Shown: positions 39,309-48,394 of the stretch, in pieces
How positions within the stretch are numbered: the stretch's first letter is position 1
Layout of the letters: each line of letters opens with the position of its first letter
Source: Sphingobacterium sp. ML3W
Lineage (GTDB): Bacteria > Bacteroidota > Bacteroidia > Sphingobacteriales > Sphingobacteriaceae
NCBI RefSeq assembly: GCF_000747525.1
Contig: NZ_CP009278.1
Span: 4,526,001-4,590,000 of the forward strand
Direction: 5' to 3'
Length of the DNA: 64,000 bases
Program-made: the position numbers and the translations under genes
The notes under the pieces: model-generated
The model's input: the letters and a program-made list of their open reading frames with translations, nothing else
Database searches by the model: none
Told to the model about the DNA's origin: nothing

Positions 39309-40139
39309 ATGTGCCAAATTTGTCAGACAGTAGTAGTCACCGAAAATAAAGTAATCGATAGAGAAGCACAAAATGCTTCTACAATCTTTAACCAAAGAAC
39401 TTTGGACCAGGATTATCATACGCTGAAATCTGCTCTAAAACCCGGATTAAGAGTTTTGGACATCGGATGTGGAACAGGCGCCATCACAAAAGATATTGCC
39501 GCGATCGTCGGTCCTTCTGGTTCTGTCGTTGGAATTGATAATACGGGAACCTTTATTACGGAAGGAAAAAGTCTATTTGCTCATATACCCAATCTAGAAT
39601 TGATCCATTGCGATCTACTAGATTTTGAAAGTCTGGAGAAATTTGATCTAATTGTATCAGCAAGAACGTTCCAATGGATTTCAACATTAGATAAAGCAAT
39701 TGATAAATTGAAAACGTTATTAAAACCCAATGGGCAAGTATCGATATTAGATTATAATCATGAAGCGATAGATTGGAATCCTAAAATACCAAGGAGCATG
39801 GAACATTTTTATCACATGTTCTTAATGTGGAGAAATGATGCAGGTATGAATAATAGAATTGGCTATGATCTGGAAGACATCTTTGAAGAGCACGGTTTTG
39901 GTCAGATAGAAGTTTTTAATGCCGACGAACATTATGAACATAGCAATCCATTGCACCTAGACAAACTAAAAATATGGTCCAAGGTAGCCAACTCTACACA
40001 AATGGTAGATGAAGGATATGTCAGTGATCAAGAACGTTTAGATGCCATTAAAGATTATAACGATTGGGCAGATGAGTCGGCTATCAGTATGACAATGAAA
40101 CTAAGAGAAGTTAGGGCAGTTTTAAACACAAATATTTAG
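39309..40139 (+). CDS. Class I SAM-dependent methyltransferase
   Basis: 276 residues. The SAM motif VLDIGCGTGAITKDIA lies at about 49-64 and VVGIDNTG is motif II; the catalytic-side segment FDLIVSARTFQWISTLDKAI resembles the LQW segment of trans-aconitate methyltransferases. The extreme N-terminus has CQIC, which may or may not be translated. It sits between leuC and leuD, whose products form an aconitase-like enzyme. Methylation of isopropylmalate or trans-aconitate is a tempting but unproven role. A UbiE-like or small-molecule methyltransferase is the alternative. Confidence 0.8.
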   Translation: MCQICQTVVVTENKVIDREAQNASTIFNQRTLDQDYHTLKSALKPGLRVLDIGCGTGAITKDIAAIVGPSGSVVGIDNTGTFITEGKSLFAHIPNLELIHCDLLDFESLEKFDLIVSARTFQWISTLDKAIDKLKTLLKPNGQVSILDYNHEAIDWNPKIPRSMEHFYHMFLMWRNDAGMNNRIGYDLEDIFEEHGFGQIEVFNADEHYEHSNPLHLDKLKIWSKVANSTQMVDEGYVSDQERLDAIKDYNDWADESAISMTMKLREVRAVLNTNI

Positions 40140-40141
40140 CA

Positions 40142-40217
40142 ATCACCATTAAACAGAGTGAAACGAGCTTAATAATACAATTAAAAGCTAACACTCATAA
40201 ATAATGAATTGGATGAA
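40142..40217 (+). repeat. Intergenic repeat, copy A
   Basis: Runs from TCACCATTAAACAGAGTG through ACACTCATAAATAATGAATT to GGATGAAA. About three quarters of its bases match copy B (40279-40362), including the terminal TTGGATGAAA, which in copy B is the leuD start. In copy A the ATG leads nowhere, so it looks like a duplicated leader with a dead start. Confidence 0.65.
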
Positions 40218-40280
40218 ACCATCATGAGCTTAAAGTGACTCACAAATAGAGATTAGTACGCTTCTCATGATAGCCTCATC
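40212..40280. repeat. Palindromic intergenic element, copy 1
   Basis: GATGAAACCATCATGAG (40212-40228) faces CTCATGATAGCCTCATC (40264-40280), 13 of 17 positions pairing. A second copy lies before leuB (42404-42465). Confidence 0.6.
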
Positions 40281-40362
40281 ACCATTAAGTAACAAACCGA
40301 GTGAAACGAGTTCATTTATACAGTTAAGAACAGACACTCGTAAATAATTATTTGGATGAAAA
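40279..40362 (+). repeat. Intergenic repeat, copy B, ending at the leuD start
   Basis: Direct repeat partner of copy A: CACCATTAAGTAAC, CGAGTGAAACGAGTTC, ACACTCGTAAATAATT, then TTTGGATGAAA, in which ATG is the leuD start. Confidence 0.65.
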
Positions 40363-40940
40363 AATTTGAAACAATAACAACAACGGTAGTTCCTTTACCG
40401 ATTGAAAATATAGATACCGATCAGATTATTCCTGCTCGTTTTTTGAAAGCGACTACACGAGAAGGATTTGGTGACAACTTATTCCGTGACTGGCGCTTTG
40501 ATAGCAACAATCAGCCTAAAGCTGATTTTGTAATGAACGATGCTACCTACAAAGGAAAAGTCCTTGTGGCAGGTAAAAATTTTGGTTGCGGTTCTAGTCG
40601 TGAACATGCTGCTTGGGCTATCCAAGATTATGGGTTTGATGTCGTTATCAGTAGTTTTTTCGCAGATATTTTCAAAGGAAATGCTTTGAACAATGGCGTA
40701 TTACCTATTCAGGTAACAGAAGAGTTCCTAGAAACTATCTTTGATACGGTATTCAAAAATCCAAACACGGAGATTATTGTTGACCTCGAAAACCAAACAG
40801 TCACCTTGTCTGAAACCGGTGCTCAACAAGCTTTTGAAATCAACCCTTACAAAAAATCATGCCTCATTAACGGTTATGATGATATTGATTTCATCCTAGA
40901 CAACAAAGCTGCAATTGAAACTTTCGAACAAACGAGATAA
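40356..40940 (+). CDS. leuD: 3-isopropylmalate dehydratase, small subunit
   Basis: 194 residues, the swivel domain. [17 protein letters not shown] at the start and [15 protein letters not shown] (substrate-binding loop) are diagnostic. It completes the LeuCD isomerase. Its stop overlaps the next start by one base (TAATG), so the ABC protein is translationally coupled to it. Confidence 0.96.
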   Translation: MKKFETITTTVVPLPIENIDTDQIIPARFLKATTREGFGDNLFRDWRFDSNNQPKADFVMNDATYKGKVLVAGKNFGCGSSREHAAWAIQDYGFDVVISSFFADIFKGNALNNGVLPIQVTEEFLETIFDTVFKNPNTEIIVDLENQTVTLSETGAQQAFEINPYKKSCLINGYDDIDFILDNKAAIETFEQTR

Positions 40941-42403
40941 TGATAGAACCTGTCGTCCATATTGCCAATTTAACTGTCCAGCACCAATATCATGTGGTGT
41001 TGCAGGACTTGAATTGGCAAATTGAACCTGGACAACACTGGTTGATAGGTGGAAGAAGCGGTACTGGAAAAACTACTTTAGCGCAAGCAATTGCAGGTCA
41101 TATTCCGTACAACGGGCTTCTTAATGTCAACTTTGACAATAACTCTCCTCTTCCAGCAGAAATTTTTTATGTTCCAAATTGGTATCAATTCACCAATTTA
41201 GAAGGTGATAAAAATTTCTATTACCAACAACGATATAACAAGCACCAAACGAATGATACCTTAACAGTACAGGCAGAATTCATGCATTTTGCAAAAGAAA
41301 AACATTTGCAATTTGATGCTATAAAACCCTACCTCGAAACTTTTGGTTTTGAAGATGTCCAAACGGCACAGCTCATCGAGTTATCGAGTGGAGAACATAA
41401 AAAACTGCAATTGTTAAAGGCGCTATGGTTGAAACCTCAGGTATTGATTATTGATCAACCCTATACAGGTCTTGATCGCCAATCTCGCCAAGAACTCAAC
41501 CAAGCATTTGATGATCTTGCATTAGCAGGAGTTACTTTAATATTGATCAGTAACGATCAAACAACACCTACCTGTATCCGTCATTTTGCTGAAATACAAC
41601 AAGGAAAATTAAAAGTAGTCTCTTCACAAGCTGAGTTTTCAAGAGAAAAAGAACGTGCAAGAAAAGTACTTCCCCATTTTTTACAAAAAGCTCCTCAGAT
41701 TTCTTCGGAAACGATGGTTAAAATGTCTCAAGTTGATGTCAAATATGGAGAAAAAGAAGTCCTAAAAGATATCAGCTGGGAAGTGAAGGCAGGAGAAAAG
41801 TGGTTATTACAAGGCCATAATGGCTCTGGTAAGTCTACCCTATTGAGTTTAATCAATGGAGACCATCCCCAGGCATATGCCAATGATATCATCCTCTTTG
41901 GAAAACAAAGAGGATCAGGAGAAAGTATTTGGGACATCAAATCGCACTTGGGCATTATTTCTCCCGAGATGCACTGGTACTTCGATCCAACAGCTAAAGT
42001 TTGGCAAAGTGTCGCTTCAGGATTTTTTGATTCCGTTGGATTATTTCGCAATTTAAGCTTTGAAAAACAACAATTACTAAATCAGGTATTGGACTTTTTT
42101 GATTTAAAAGAAGATAAAAACAAACTACTCAACACCCTTCCCTTAGGGAAACAACGTCTTGCATTATTAGCACGGACAGTGATTAAGAATCCAGAATTAT
42201 TGATTTTGGACGAACCTTGCCAGGGTCTTGACTACGAACAAACACAACATTTCAATGCAGTAGTAGATGAACTGTGTACCTATGGAAAAACATTAATTTA
42301 TGTAGGTCATTTTGAAACACAACTCCCAACTTGCCTTGAAAAGAAAATTATATTAGAAAAGGGAATGGTTAAATCCATTGAAGATATTTTACAATACGCA
42401 TAA
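40940..42403 (+). CDS. ABC protein with two ATPase domains (ModF-like)
   Basis: 487 residues, two tandem nucleotide-binding domains, no membrane segments. Domain 1: Walker A GRSGTGKT (38-45), signature LSSGEHKK, Walker B VLIIDQPYTGLD in which the catalytic Glu is Gln. Domain 2: Walker A GHNGSGKS (about 291-298), a weak signature LPLGKQR, and a normal Walker B LLILDEPCQGLD. Domain 1 should thus bind but not hydrolyse ATP well. The plan matches the ModF/YlmA type of soluble ABC ATPases of uncertain role. It is coupled to leuD and precedes leuB; no permease is nearby. Confidence 0.88.
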   Translation: MIEPVVHIANLTVQHQYHVVLQDLNWQIEPGQHWLIGGRSGTGKTTLAQAIAGHIPYNGLLNVNFDNNSPLPAEIFYVPNWYQFTNLEGDKNFYYQQRYNKHQTNDTLTVQAEFMHFAKEKHLQFDAIKPYLETFGFEDVQTAQLIELSSGEHKKLQLLKALWLKPQVLIIDQPYTGLDRQSRQELNQAFDDLALAGVTLILISNDQTTPTCIRHFAEIQQGKLKVVSSQAEFSREKERARKVLPHFLQKAPQISSETMVKMSQVDVKYGEKEVLKDISWEVKAGEKWLLQGHNGSGKSTLLSLINGDHPQAYANDIILFGKQRGSGESIWDIKSHLGIISPEMHWYFDPTAKVWQSVASGFFDSVGLFRNLSFEKQQLLNQVLDFFDLKEDKNKLLNTLPLGKQRLALLARTVIKNPELLILDEPCQGLDYEQTQHFNAVVDELCTYGKTLIYVGHFETQLPTCLEKKIILEKGMVKSIEDILQYA

Positions 42404-42475
42404 CATGAAACCATCAAGAGCGCTCTACTCACAAACTGAAGTAAAAATGCTCATGATAGCTTCATCACCATTAAA
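42404..42475. repeat. Palindromic intergenic element, copy 2
   Basis: CATGAAACCATCAAGAGC (from 42404) and GCTCATGATAGCTTCATC (to about 42466), then ACCATTAAAAG. It matches the element at 40212-40290, so the gaps before leuD and leuB carry related blocks, both ending shortly before ATGAAAAAA starts. Confidence 0.6.
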
Positions 42476-42490
42476 AGAAAAATAATTCTG

Positions 42491-43564
42491 ATGAAAAAAA
42501 ATATACTCGTTATTCCTGGTGACGGAATAGGACAAGAAGTTACGATTTGGGGTAAAAAAGTTTTAGAAAAAATTGGACAAAAATATGGCCATGATTTCAA
42601 CTTTGATGAAGCAATCATGGGACACGTGGCTATTGAAGCCACTGGAAACCCTTTGCCTGACGAAACTTTAGAAAAAGCAAAATCAAGTGATGCAATTTTA
42701 TTTGGAGCAATCGGACACGCTAAATATGATAATGACCCCTCTGCGAAAGTTCGTCCAGAGCAGGGATTATTAAAAATCCGTAAAGAGTTAGGTCTTTATG
42801 CAAACTTACGCCCTATCTTATTATTTGATGAGCTTTTAGATGCTTCAAGTCTTAAACCTGAAATCTTAAAAGGCACAGATATCCTTTTCTTTCGTGAGTT
42901 GACAGGTGATGTTTACTTCGGAGAAAAGAATCGTTCGGAAGACAATAACTTCGCTTCGGATTTAATGAACTATAACCGATATGAAGTAGAACGTATCGCA
43001 CACAAAGCCTATGAAGCTGCGCGTACACGTTCTAAAAAACTATGTTCGGTCGATAAAGCAAATGTATTGGAGACCTCCCGCCTTTGGAGAGAAGTTGTTC
43101 AAGAAATTGCAAAAGAATATCCTGATGTAGAGACCGAGCATATGTTCATCGACAACGCAGCGATGCAATTAGTGAAAAACCCAAAGAAATTTGATGTTGT
43201 ATTAACCGCAAACCTATTTGGTGATATCCTAACTGATGAAGCTTCACAGATTGCTGGTTCTATGGGTATGCTTGCTTCAGCATCCATCGGTGATGGTACA
43301 GGATTTTTTGAACCTATTCACGGATCTGCACATGATATCGCAGGACAGAACAAAGCGAATCCATTAGCTTCTATCTTATCTGCAGCCCTCCTATTAGATA
43401 TTAGTTTCGGTCTACAGGCTGAGGCAAAAGAAGTAACTGAAGCAGTTGCTGCGACATTGAAAGCAGGTTGGAGAACAGGTGATATTGCTAATGCAGATAC
43501 ACCATCGGATAAAATATTAGGCACGCAAGAAATGGGTGCTAAAGTGTTAGAATTTATTAAATAG
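42491..43564 (+). CDS. leuB: 3-isopropylmalate dehydrogenase
   Basis: 357 residues, complete. Family motifs: VIPGDGIGQEVTIWGKKVL at the N-terminus, FRELTGDVYFGE (substrate loop), and LFGDILTDEASQIAGSMGML with GTGFFEPIHGSAHDIAGQNK (metal and NAD sites). It oxidises and decarboxylates 3-isopropylmalate to 2-oxoisocaproate with NAD. Confidence 0.97.
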   Translation: MKKNILVIPGDGIGQEVTIWGKKVLEKIGQKYGHDFNFDEAIMGHVAIEATGNPLPDETLEKAKSSDAILFGAIGHAKYDNDPSAKVRPEQGLLKIRKELGLYANLRPILLFDELLDASSLKPEILKGTDILFFRELTGDVYFGEKNRSEDNNFASDLMNYNRYEVERIAHKAYEAARTRSKKLCSVDKANVLETSRLWREVVQEIAKEYPDVETEHMFIDNAAMQLVKNPKKFDVVLTANLFGDILTDEASQIAGSMGMLASASIGDGTGFFEPIHGSAHDIAGQNKANPLASILSAALLLDISFGLQAEAKEVTEAVAATLKAGWRTGDIANADTPSDKILGTQEMGAKVLEFIK

Positions 43565-43599
43565 ACTGAACAGAGTTTCTAATATAAAAACGTAAAGCT

Positions 43600-44763
43600 A
43601 TGTTACACGATCCAAATCATCTATACATCTTTGATACTACGCTTCGCGATGGCGAGCAAGTCCCAGGATGTCAATTAACTACTCCAGAAAAAATCGACAT
43701 TGCAAAAGATTTGGAGAAACTAGGTGTCGATGTTATTGAAGCCGGTTTCCCAGTTTCTAGTCCAGGAGATTTCCAGTCCGTAGTTGAGTTATCAAAAGCG
43801 GTAAATGATGTGATCATCTGTGCGTTAACCCGTGCCAATGAGAATGACATTAAAGTAGCTGCTGAAGCGCTGAAATATGCAAAAAGACCGCGTATCCATA
43901 CCGGTATTGGTGCTTCAGACATGCATATCAAATACAAATTCAATTCCACTCGTGAAGAAATATTAGAACGTGCTGTTGCTGCAGTAAAGTACGCTAAAAC
44001 TCATGTTGAGGACGTAGAATTCTATGCCGAAGATGCAGGTCGTGCCGACTTGGTTTATTTAGCACAGATGGTAGAAGCAGTTATTGCTGCAGGTGCTACT
44101 GTTGTTAATATCCCAGATACAAACGGATATTGCTTACCTGACCAATACGGCGCAAAAATAAAATTCTTAAAAGAAAATGTTAAAAACATCGACCAAGCGA
44201 TTATTTCTGCACATTGTCACAATGACTTAGGATTAGCAACTGCGAATTCAATTGCCGCAATTCAAAATGGTGCACGCCAAGTAGAATGTACCATCAATGG
44301 TATTGGCGAACGTGCCGGAAATACTTCATTGGAAGAAGTAGCCATGATTCTGAAAGTTCACAATCAAGCTTTTGGTAGTTTAACATCAAACATTGACAGT
44401 AAAATGTTCACTTACCTTTCACGCAAAGTGAGTAAAATGATGAATATGCCCGTACAACCGAATAAAGCAATTGTTGGCCGTAATGCCTTTGCACATAGTT
44501 CGGGTATTCACCAAGATGGTTTTCTAAAGCACCGTGAGACTTATGAAATCATTCGTCCTGAAGATGTCGGCTTAGAGGAAGCAGGTATTATCCTAACTGC
44601 ACGTTCTGGTCGCCATGCATTAAAGTACCACTTGGAACGTCTCGGTTACACGTTAGAGAAAGAAGCACTATCACAAACCTATGAACGTTTCTTAATCATA
44701 GCAGATGCAAAGAAAGATATCTGCGACGATGATCTAAGAAGTTTATTCGCAGAGCGCGTTTAA
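43600..44763 (+). CDS. leuA: 2-isopropylmalate synthase, short form
   Basis: 387 residues. HMGL-like TIM barrel with [17 protein letters not shown] (catalytic Arg/Asp), metal-binding [13 protein letters not shown] and [13 protein letters not shown]. The C-terminal allosteric domain (about 110 residues in 500-residue LeuA) is absent; only the barrel and a subdomain ([11 protein letters not shown] onward) are present. Short LeuA forms are usual in this phylum, but leucine feedback by the standard domain is not possible. Homocitrate synthase is excluded mainly by operon context. Confidence 0.93.
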   Translation: MLHDPNHLYIFDTTLRDGEQVPGCQLTTPEKIDIAKDLEKLGVDVIEAGFPVSSPGDFQSVVELSKAVNDVIICALTRANENDIKVAAEALKYAKRPRIHTGIGASDMHIKYKFNSTREEILERAVAAVKYAKTHVEDVEFYAEDAGRADLVYLAQMVEAVIAAGATVVNIPDTNGYCLPDQYGAKIKFLKENVKNIDQAIISAHCHNDLGLATANSIAAIQNGARQVECTINGIGERAGNTSLEEVAMILKVHNQAFGSLTSNIDSKMFTYLSRKVSKMMNMPVQPNKAIVGRNAFAHSSGIHQDGFLKHRETYEIIRPEDVGLEEAGIILTARSGRHALKYHLERLGYTLEKEALSQTYERFLIIADAKKDICDDDLRSLFAERV

Positions 44764-44780
44764 TAATAGAAAAACTTATT

Positions 44781-44868
44781 AAAACGTCATTTTGACAAAG
44801 GATAAATTTTCAAGTAAAAAGTCAAAAAACTTAATTACTTTTATTCTAAGTCGAGATGACGTTTTTTT
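44781..44868 (+). terminator. Terminator-like structure between leuA and ilvA
   Basis: AAAACGTCAT (44781-44790) pairs with ATGACGTTTT (44856-44865), which is followed by more T residues. Inside, TTTGAC (44791) pairs with GTCAAA (44821). The two nested pairings give a multi-arm structure ending in a T-tract 38 bases before ilvA, a possible attenuator. Confidence 0.5.
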
Positions 44869-44905
44869 ATTAAAAAAAATCAATCACCTAATCACAGTAA
44901 ACAAA

Positions 44906-46159
44906 ATGAGTTTAGATTTTTCTAATTTACAAATCGACTCAGAAAGCACTTATCACCGTATCAAGGACGTCGTTAATCGGACAGCTTTGCAATACAACAC
45001 TTATCTTTCTGAGAAATATGGCGCTGATGTCTATCTAAAGCGAGAAGACCTTCAAATCGTCAGATCCTATAAACTAAGAGGTGCTTATAACAAAATAATT
45101 TCCCTGGGCGAAGAGGAGCAGCAACGCGGCGTGGTATGTGCTAGCGCGGGCAACCATGCGCAGGGTGTTGCCTTTTCGTGTAAAAAACTCGATATCAAGG
45201 GAGTTATTTTTATGCCTGGTCCTACACCAAAACAAAAAATAACACAAACGGAAATGTGGGGAAACGGCAATATCGAAATTATATTGACGGGTGATACCTT
45301 TGACGATTGCCAAAAAGCCGCACGCATCTATACCGAAGAAAATAACATGACTTTTATTCCACCTTTTGATGACCCAAAGGTGATTGAAGGTCAAGGAACA
45401 GTCGCTGTCGAAATCCTACAAGATTTACCAGATATAGACGCTGTTTTTATTCCAATTGGTGGCGGAGGTCTCTCGGCAGGAACGAGCTACTACTTGAAGA
45501 ATAAAAATCCCAATATTAAATGTTATGGTGTCGAACCTCAAGGTGCCGCCTCTATGCAAGCTGCATTTACGGTTGGAAAACCTGTTGAGCTTGAAAAGAT
45601 CAATAAATTTGTAGATGGTGCCGCTGTTCAAAAAGTGGGCGACCTCACATTCGAGATCAGTCGTCAATATTTAGATGATATACGTTCGATTCCAGAAGGA
45701 AAAATATGTACCTGCATATTAGAACTCTATAACAAGGATGCAATCGTTGTTGAGCCTGCAGGTGCCCTCTCAGTAGCGGCATTGGAATTTCATAAAGATG
45801 AAATAAAAGGGAAGAAAGTCGTTTGTATCATCTCGGGTGGTAATAATGACATTAACCGCATGAGTGAAATTCAAGAGTTATCGCTCCTATACGAAGGATA
45901 TAAGCATTACTTTATCGTGCGTTTCCCGAATCGTCCAGGAGCTTTAAAATTATTTGTCTCTGAAGTACTAAGTCCCAAAGATGATATCACTCGTTTTGAA
46001 TTCATCAAAAAAACAGAACGCGAACGCGGTCCTGCTTTGATCGGTATCGAATTAAACGATCCGGAAGATTACCAATCTTTGTTACAAAGGATGACAGACA
46101 ATAAATTTGAATATATCGAATTAAATAAAGACCAAACATTATTTGAGTATTTGGTTTAG
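44906..46159 (+). CDS. ilvA: Threonine ammonia-lyase (deaminase), biosynthetic
   Basis: 417 residues from the ATG at 44906 (MSLDFSNLQIDSEST); a TTG-started extension from 44792 overlaps a terminator-like structure and is unlikely. PLP Lys lies in RSYKLRGAYNK, the phosphate loop is IPIGGGGLSAGTSYY, and SAGNHAQGVAFS is conserved. The C-terminal ACT-like domain (about 330-417; YFIVRFPNRPGALKLFV) is a single copy. It makes 2-oxobutyrate for isoleucine. It closes the operon. Confidence 0.95.
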   Translation: MSLDFSNLQIDSESTYHRIKDVVNRTALQYNTYLSEKYGADVYLKREDLQIVRSYKLRGAYNKIISLGEEEQQRGVVCASAGNHAQGVAFSCKKLDIKGVIFMPGPTPKQKITQTEMWGNGNIEIILTGDTFDDCQKAARIYTEENNMTFIPPFDDPKVIEGQGTVAVEILQDLPDIDAVFIPIGGGGLSAGTSYYLKNKNPNIKCYGVEPQGAASMQAAFTVGKPVELEKINKFVDGAAVQKVGDLTFEISRQYLDDIRSIPEGKICTCILELYNKDAIVVEPAGALSVAALEFHKDEIKGKKVVCIISGGNNDINRMSEIQELSLLYEGYKHYFIVRFPNRPGALKLFVSEVLSPKDDITRFEFIKKTERERGPALIGIELNDPEDYQSLLQRMTDNKFEYIELNKDQTLFEYLV

Positions 46160-46178
46160 ATACCTTTGATAAACAAGT

Positions 46179-46218
46179 AAAAAAGGGGAAAATAGGCAAC
46201 TATATATCCCCTTTTTTT
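46179..46218 (+). terminator. Rho-independent terminator of the ilv-leu operon
   Basis: AAAAAAGGGGA (46179-46189) pairs with TCCCCTTTTTTT (46207-46218), 20 bases after ilvA. Confidence 0.88.
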
Positions 46219-46578
46219 GCAATATAATTAGTTTATTATAAGACATCCAAGTGTCCTTTCGTCGTTTTATAAGGTAATAAACGATGCATATTTGATTCAT
46301 GGACCCATAACTTACTTTTATTTTTTCTACCGTTGTCCAAGAGCTGCTCCTAAAAAACCTAGATCCGGATTTAGCTCTTTTCAGTTATAGACGCTTGACT
46401 AGCGCCCCTAAATCTTATCTTTAGACATGAGAGACATTGTAGATAAATTGAAAACAATGCTCTTCCCATTCCGATGAACCTCTACAATAAATAACAAAAA
46501 ATCTTATAAAAAATATCCAATACAACATTTTAAAAAGCTTGATATCAATTTTTTATGTATATTTAATTAAAAAAAATT
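46219..46578. other. Intergenic region without recognised features
   Basis: 360 bases between ilvA and the DUF2911 gene. I see no gene, RNA or strong structure; the last 60 bases before 46579 are AT-rich and probably hold a promoter. Confidence 0.5.
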
Positions 46579-47097
46579 ATGAAAACAACAGCTATTTTAT
46601 TCATGTTTACAATCATTTGTGCCACGGCATTTGGACAAACTGATAAAAGTAAAAGACCAAGCCCACCCGATAGTGTTAAAGTCACTACTGACGACGGAGT
46701 AACAGTAGATATCCATTACAGCCGCCCACATTTAAAAGGACGTCAAATAGGAATAGACATTGTTAAGGTCGGTGAAATATGGCGCACAGGTGCAAATGAA
46801 GCAACCACTATAGCGTTTGATAAAAATGTCCTCATCGAAGGGAAAAACTTACCTCAAGGCAAATATGGTTTATATACCCTTCCTGGAGAACAAGAAACGA
46901 CTGTTATTTTCAATAAAGTATGGGACCAGTGGGGAACAAAATATGATCAGAATCAAGATGCACTGCGCATAAATGTACGCAATGAAACGAGCAATTCGCC
47001 AGAAGAGCAATTTAAGATCGATATCGATAAATCGGGTAAGCTAATCTTAACTTGGGGTGATTATTTACTTCCTATAAAAATTAAAGCAGCAAAGTAG
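46579..47097 (+). CDS. DUF2911 family exported protein
   Basis: 172 residues. A signal peptide (1-19, ending ATAFGQ) is followed by a single DUF2911 domain: KVTTDDGVTVDIHYSRPHLK, KVGEIWRTGANEATTIAFDK and LPQGKYGLYTLPGEQETTVI are the conserved segments. The domain is common in Bacteroidota and has no known function; it is probably periplasmic. It is a single-gene unit. Confidence 0.88.
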   Translation: MKTTAILFMFTIICATAFGQTDKSKRPSPPDSVKVTTDDGVTVDIHYSRPHLKGRQIGIDIVKVGEIWRTGANEATTIAFDKNVLIEGKNLPQGKYGLYTLPGEQETTVIFNKVWDQWGTKYDQNQDALRINVRNETSNSPEEQFKIDIDKSGKLILTWGDYLLPIKIKAAK

Positions 47098-47185
47098 TTC
47101 ATATACCACATGCTCTATTGATCAATAAGCGGTATCCAAAAAACTAATTAGACCAATTACGGTTTAGCAAGATACGTTATAAAAA

Positions 47186-47218
47186 AGAAAGCTTTTTGAA
47201 AAATCAAAGAGCTTTCTA
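47186..47218 (+). terminator. Hairpin downstream of the DUF2911 gene
   Basis: AGAAAGCTTTTTGA pairs with TCAAAGAGCTTTCT (13 of 14) around AAAA, followed by ATTATT. It is a likely terminator 89 bases past the stop. Confidence 0.6.
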
Positions 47219-47416
47219 TTATTAAGCAACAGTAAGCCCCTTCTTTTCATACAACATACAATCACTAGGGTTAGCGATTCATACAACATCGCTTTTATAA
47301 GGCTAATCATTTAAGCTTCAATATCCCTAACTCATCCCCCTAGTAGTGAGTAGCCACTAAATCTAGAACTTAAAAAAAAGCTATTTAATTTACTGTTTTT
47401 TTCATCACAAAAGCTG

Positions 47417-47592
47417 TACTTTTGCAGAACAATTTGTCACGGTATTTTCATTAAAATAAATTGTAGTTTTAGCACTACAAATAACCCGACTAAAGTTATC
47501 CACATTAAATAAGCGTTGATTACCAGCTAAATACAAGCATTCACAATGCGCAAAGCCGTATATCGATCAAGTTTTTCCACCAATGTGGAAAA
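47417..47592 (+). promoter_or_regulatory. Putative nrd promoter and leader with DnaA-box and inverted repeat
   Basis: TACTTTTG (47417-47424) fits the TAnnTTTG box; no good TTTG partner is seen. Downstream are a perfect DnaA box TTATCCACA (47496-47504) and an inverted repeat TTTTCCAC-CAAT-GTGGAAAA (47573-47592), about 130 bases before the NrdH-like gene. In E. coli, DnaA boxes regulate nrdAB; a like role here is inference. I found no NrdR-box consensus. Confidence 0.35.
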
Positions 47593-47724
47593 GTCAAATT
47601 AACGCTTCAGATTTAATTTGTGATATTTGTTAGAGTTGGGAATTCAGCTTCTCAAAACTTATTAAAATCATTCAACTCAACTCGCCTTCTTTTAGGAAGC
47701 GCGGTTTTAAATTAAAGTATAATC

Positions 47725-47958
47725 ATGGCAAGAATCATCAAATTCGAGAAAAACGATTGTGCACCTTGTGCTCAAGTATCTGCATATCTAGATCAAAAAG
47801 GTATCAAATATGAGTCTATCAACCCATTTGACCAACCTGATTTAGCTGCAAAATTTAAAGTACGCACAGTTCCGACCGTAATCGTTTTGGAAAATGACGA
47901 AATTCAACACCGCATCATCGGATTCAAACCTGAAGAATTAGGGGCAATCGCATTATAA
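47725..47958 (+). CDS. NrdH-like thioredoxin-family protein
   Basis: 77 residues. A short thioredoxin/glutaredoxin fold with the active site CAPC (Cys12, Cys15) and cis-Pro in VRTVPTVIV (Pro50). It starts the class Ib ribonucleotide reductase operon, 28 bases before nrdI, so it probably reduces the NrdE C-terminal cysteines, the NrdH role. The CAPC motif is thioredoxin-like compared with the usual CVQC/CPAC of NrdH. Confidence 0.88.
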   Translation: MARIIKFEKNDCAPCAQVSAYLDQKGIKYESINPFDQPDLAAKFKVRTVPTVIVLENDEIQHRIIGFKPEELGAIAL

Positions 47959-47986
47959 TTAATGCTGTATCAAATTTTTATAATCC

Positions 47987-48394
47987 ATGATACATATTTA
48001 TTACGATAGCAAAACAGGAAATGTGCAACGTTTTATGGACAAGCTCACCCAGTTCACAGGTTGGCAAATACATAAAATAACTGCCGATCTTGTTGCTGAA
48101 GAATCGGGGCATCTCGTGACTTTTACAACTAATTTCGGACAAATGCCTGAAACGACCTTAGCATTTATGAAAGCCAACGCTTCAAAAATCTATTCGGTTA
48201 CTTCAAGTGGCAACCGCAATTGGGGGCAGAATTTCGGACTAGCCGCTGATCGGATTTCAGCTGACTTTGACATTCCATTGGCTTTCAAATTTGAATTGTC
48301 TGGTACAATGGAGGATATTAACCAATTTATTGACATCATAAAGAACAACTGCGATGGTAGCAAACGAGGTAGCAAAAAACTGGATATTGCTTAA
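47987..48394 (+). CDS. nrdI: Ribonucleotide reductase flavodoxin NrdI
   Basis: 135 residues. FMN-binding phosphate loop YYDSKTGNVQRF at the start, TTNFGQMPETT (50s loop) and VTSSGNRNWGQNFGLAADRI, diagnostic of NrdI. It supplies oxidant for assembling the dimanganese-tyrosyl radical in NrdF. The 3' end overlaps nrdE by 41 bases. Confidence 0.94.
   Translation: MIHIYYDSKTGNVQRFMDKLTQFTGWQIHKITADLVAEESGHLVTFTTNFGQMPETTLAFMKANASKIYSVTSSGNRNWGQNFGLAADRISADFDIPLAFKFELSGTMEDINQFIDIIKNNCDGSKRGSKKLDIA

Noticed and set aside
44792-44905. N-terminal extension of IlvA
   Set aside because: It starts with TTG inside a terminator-like structure and has no family similarity.
47496-47592. nrd leader as the replication origin
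   Set aside because: Only one perfect DnaA box and one palindrome are present, far fewer than in 29440-29900, and all flanking genes run in one direction.
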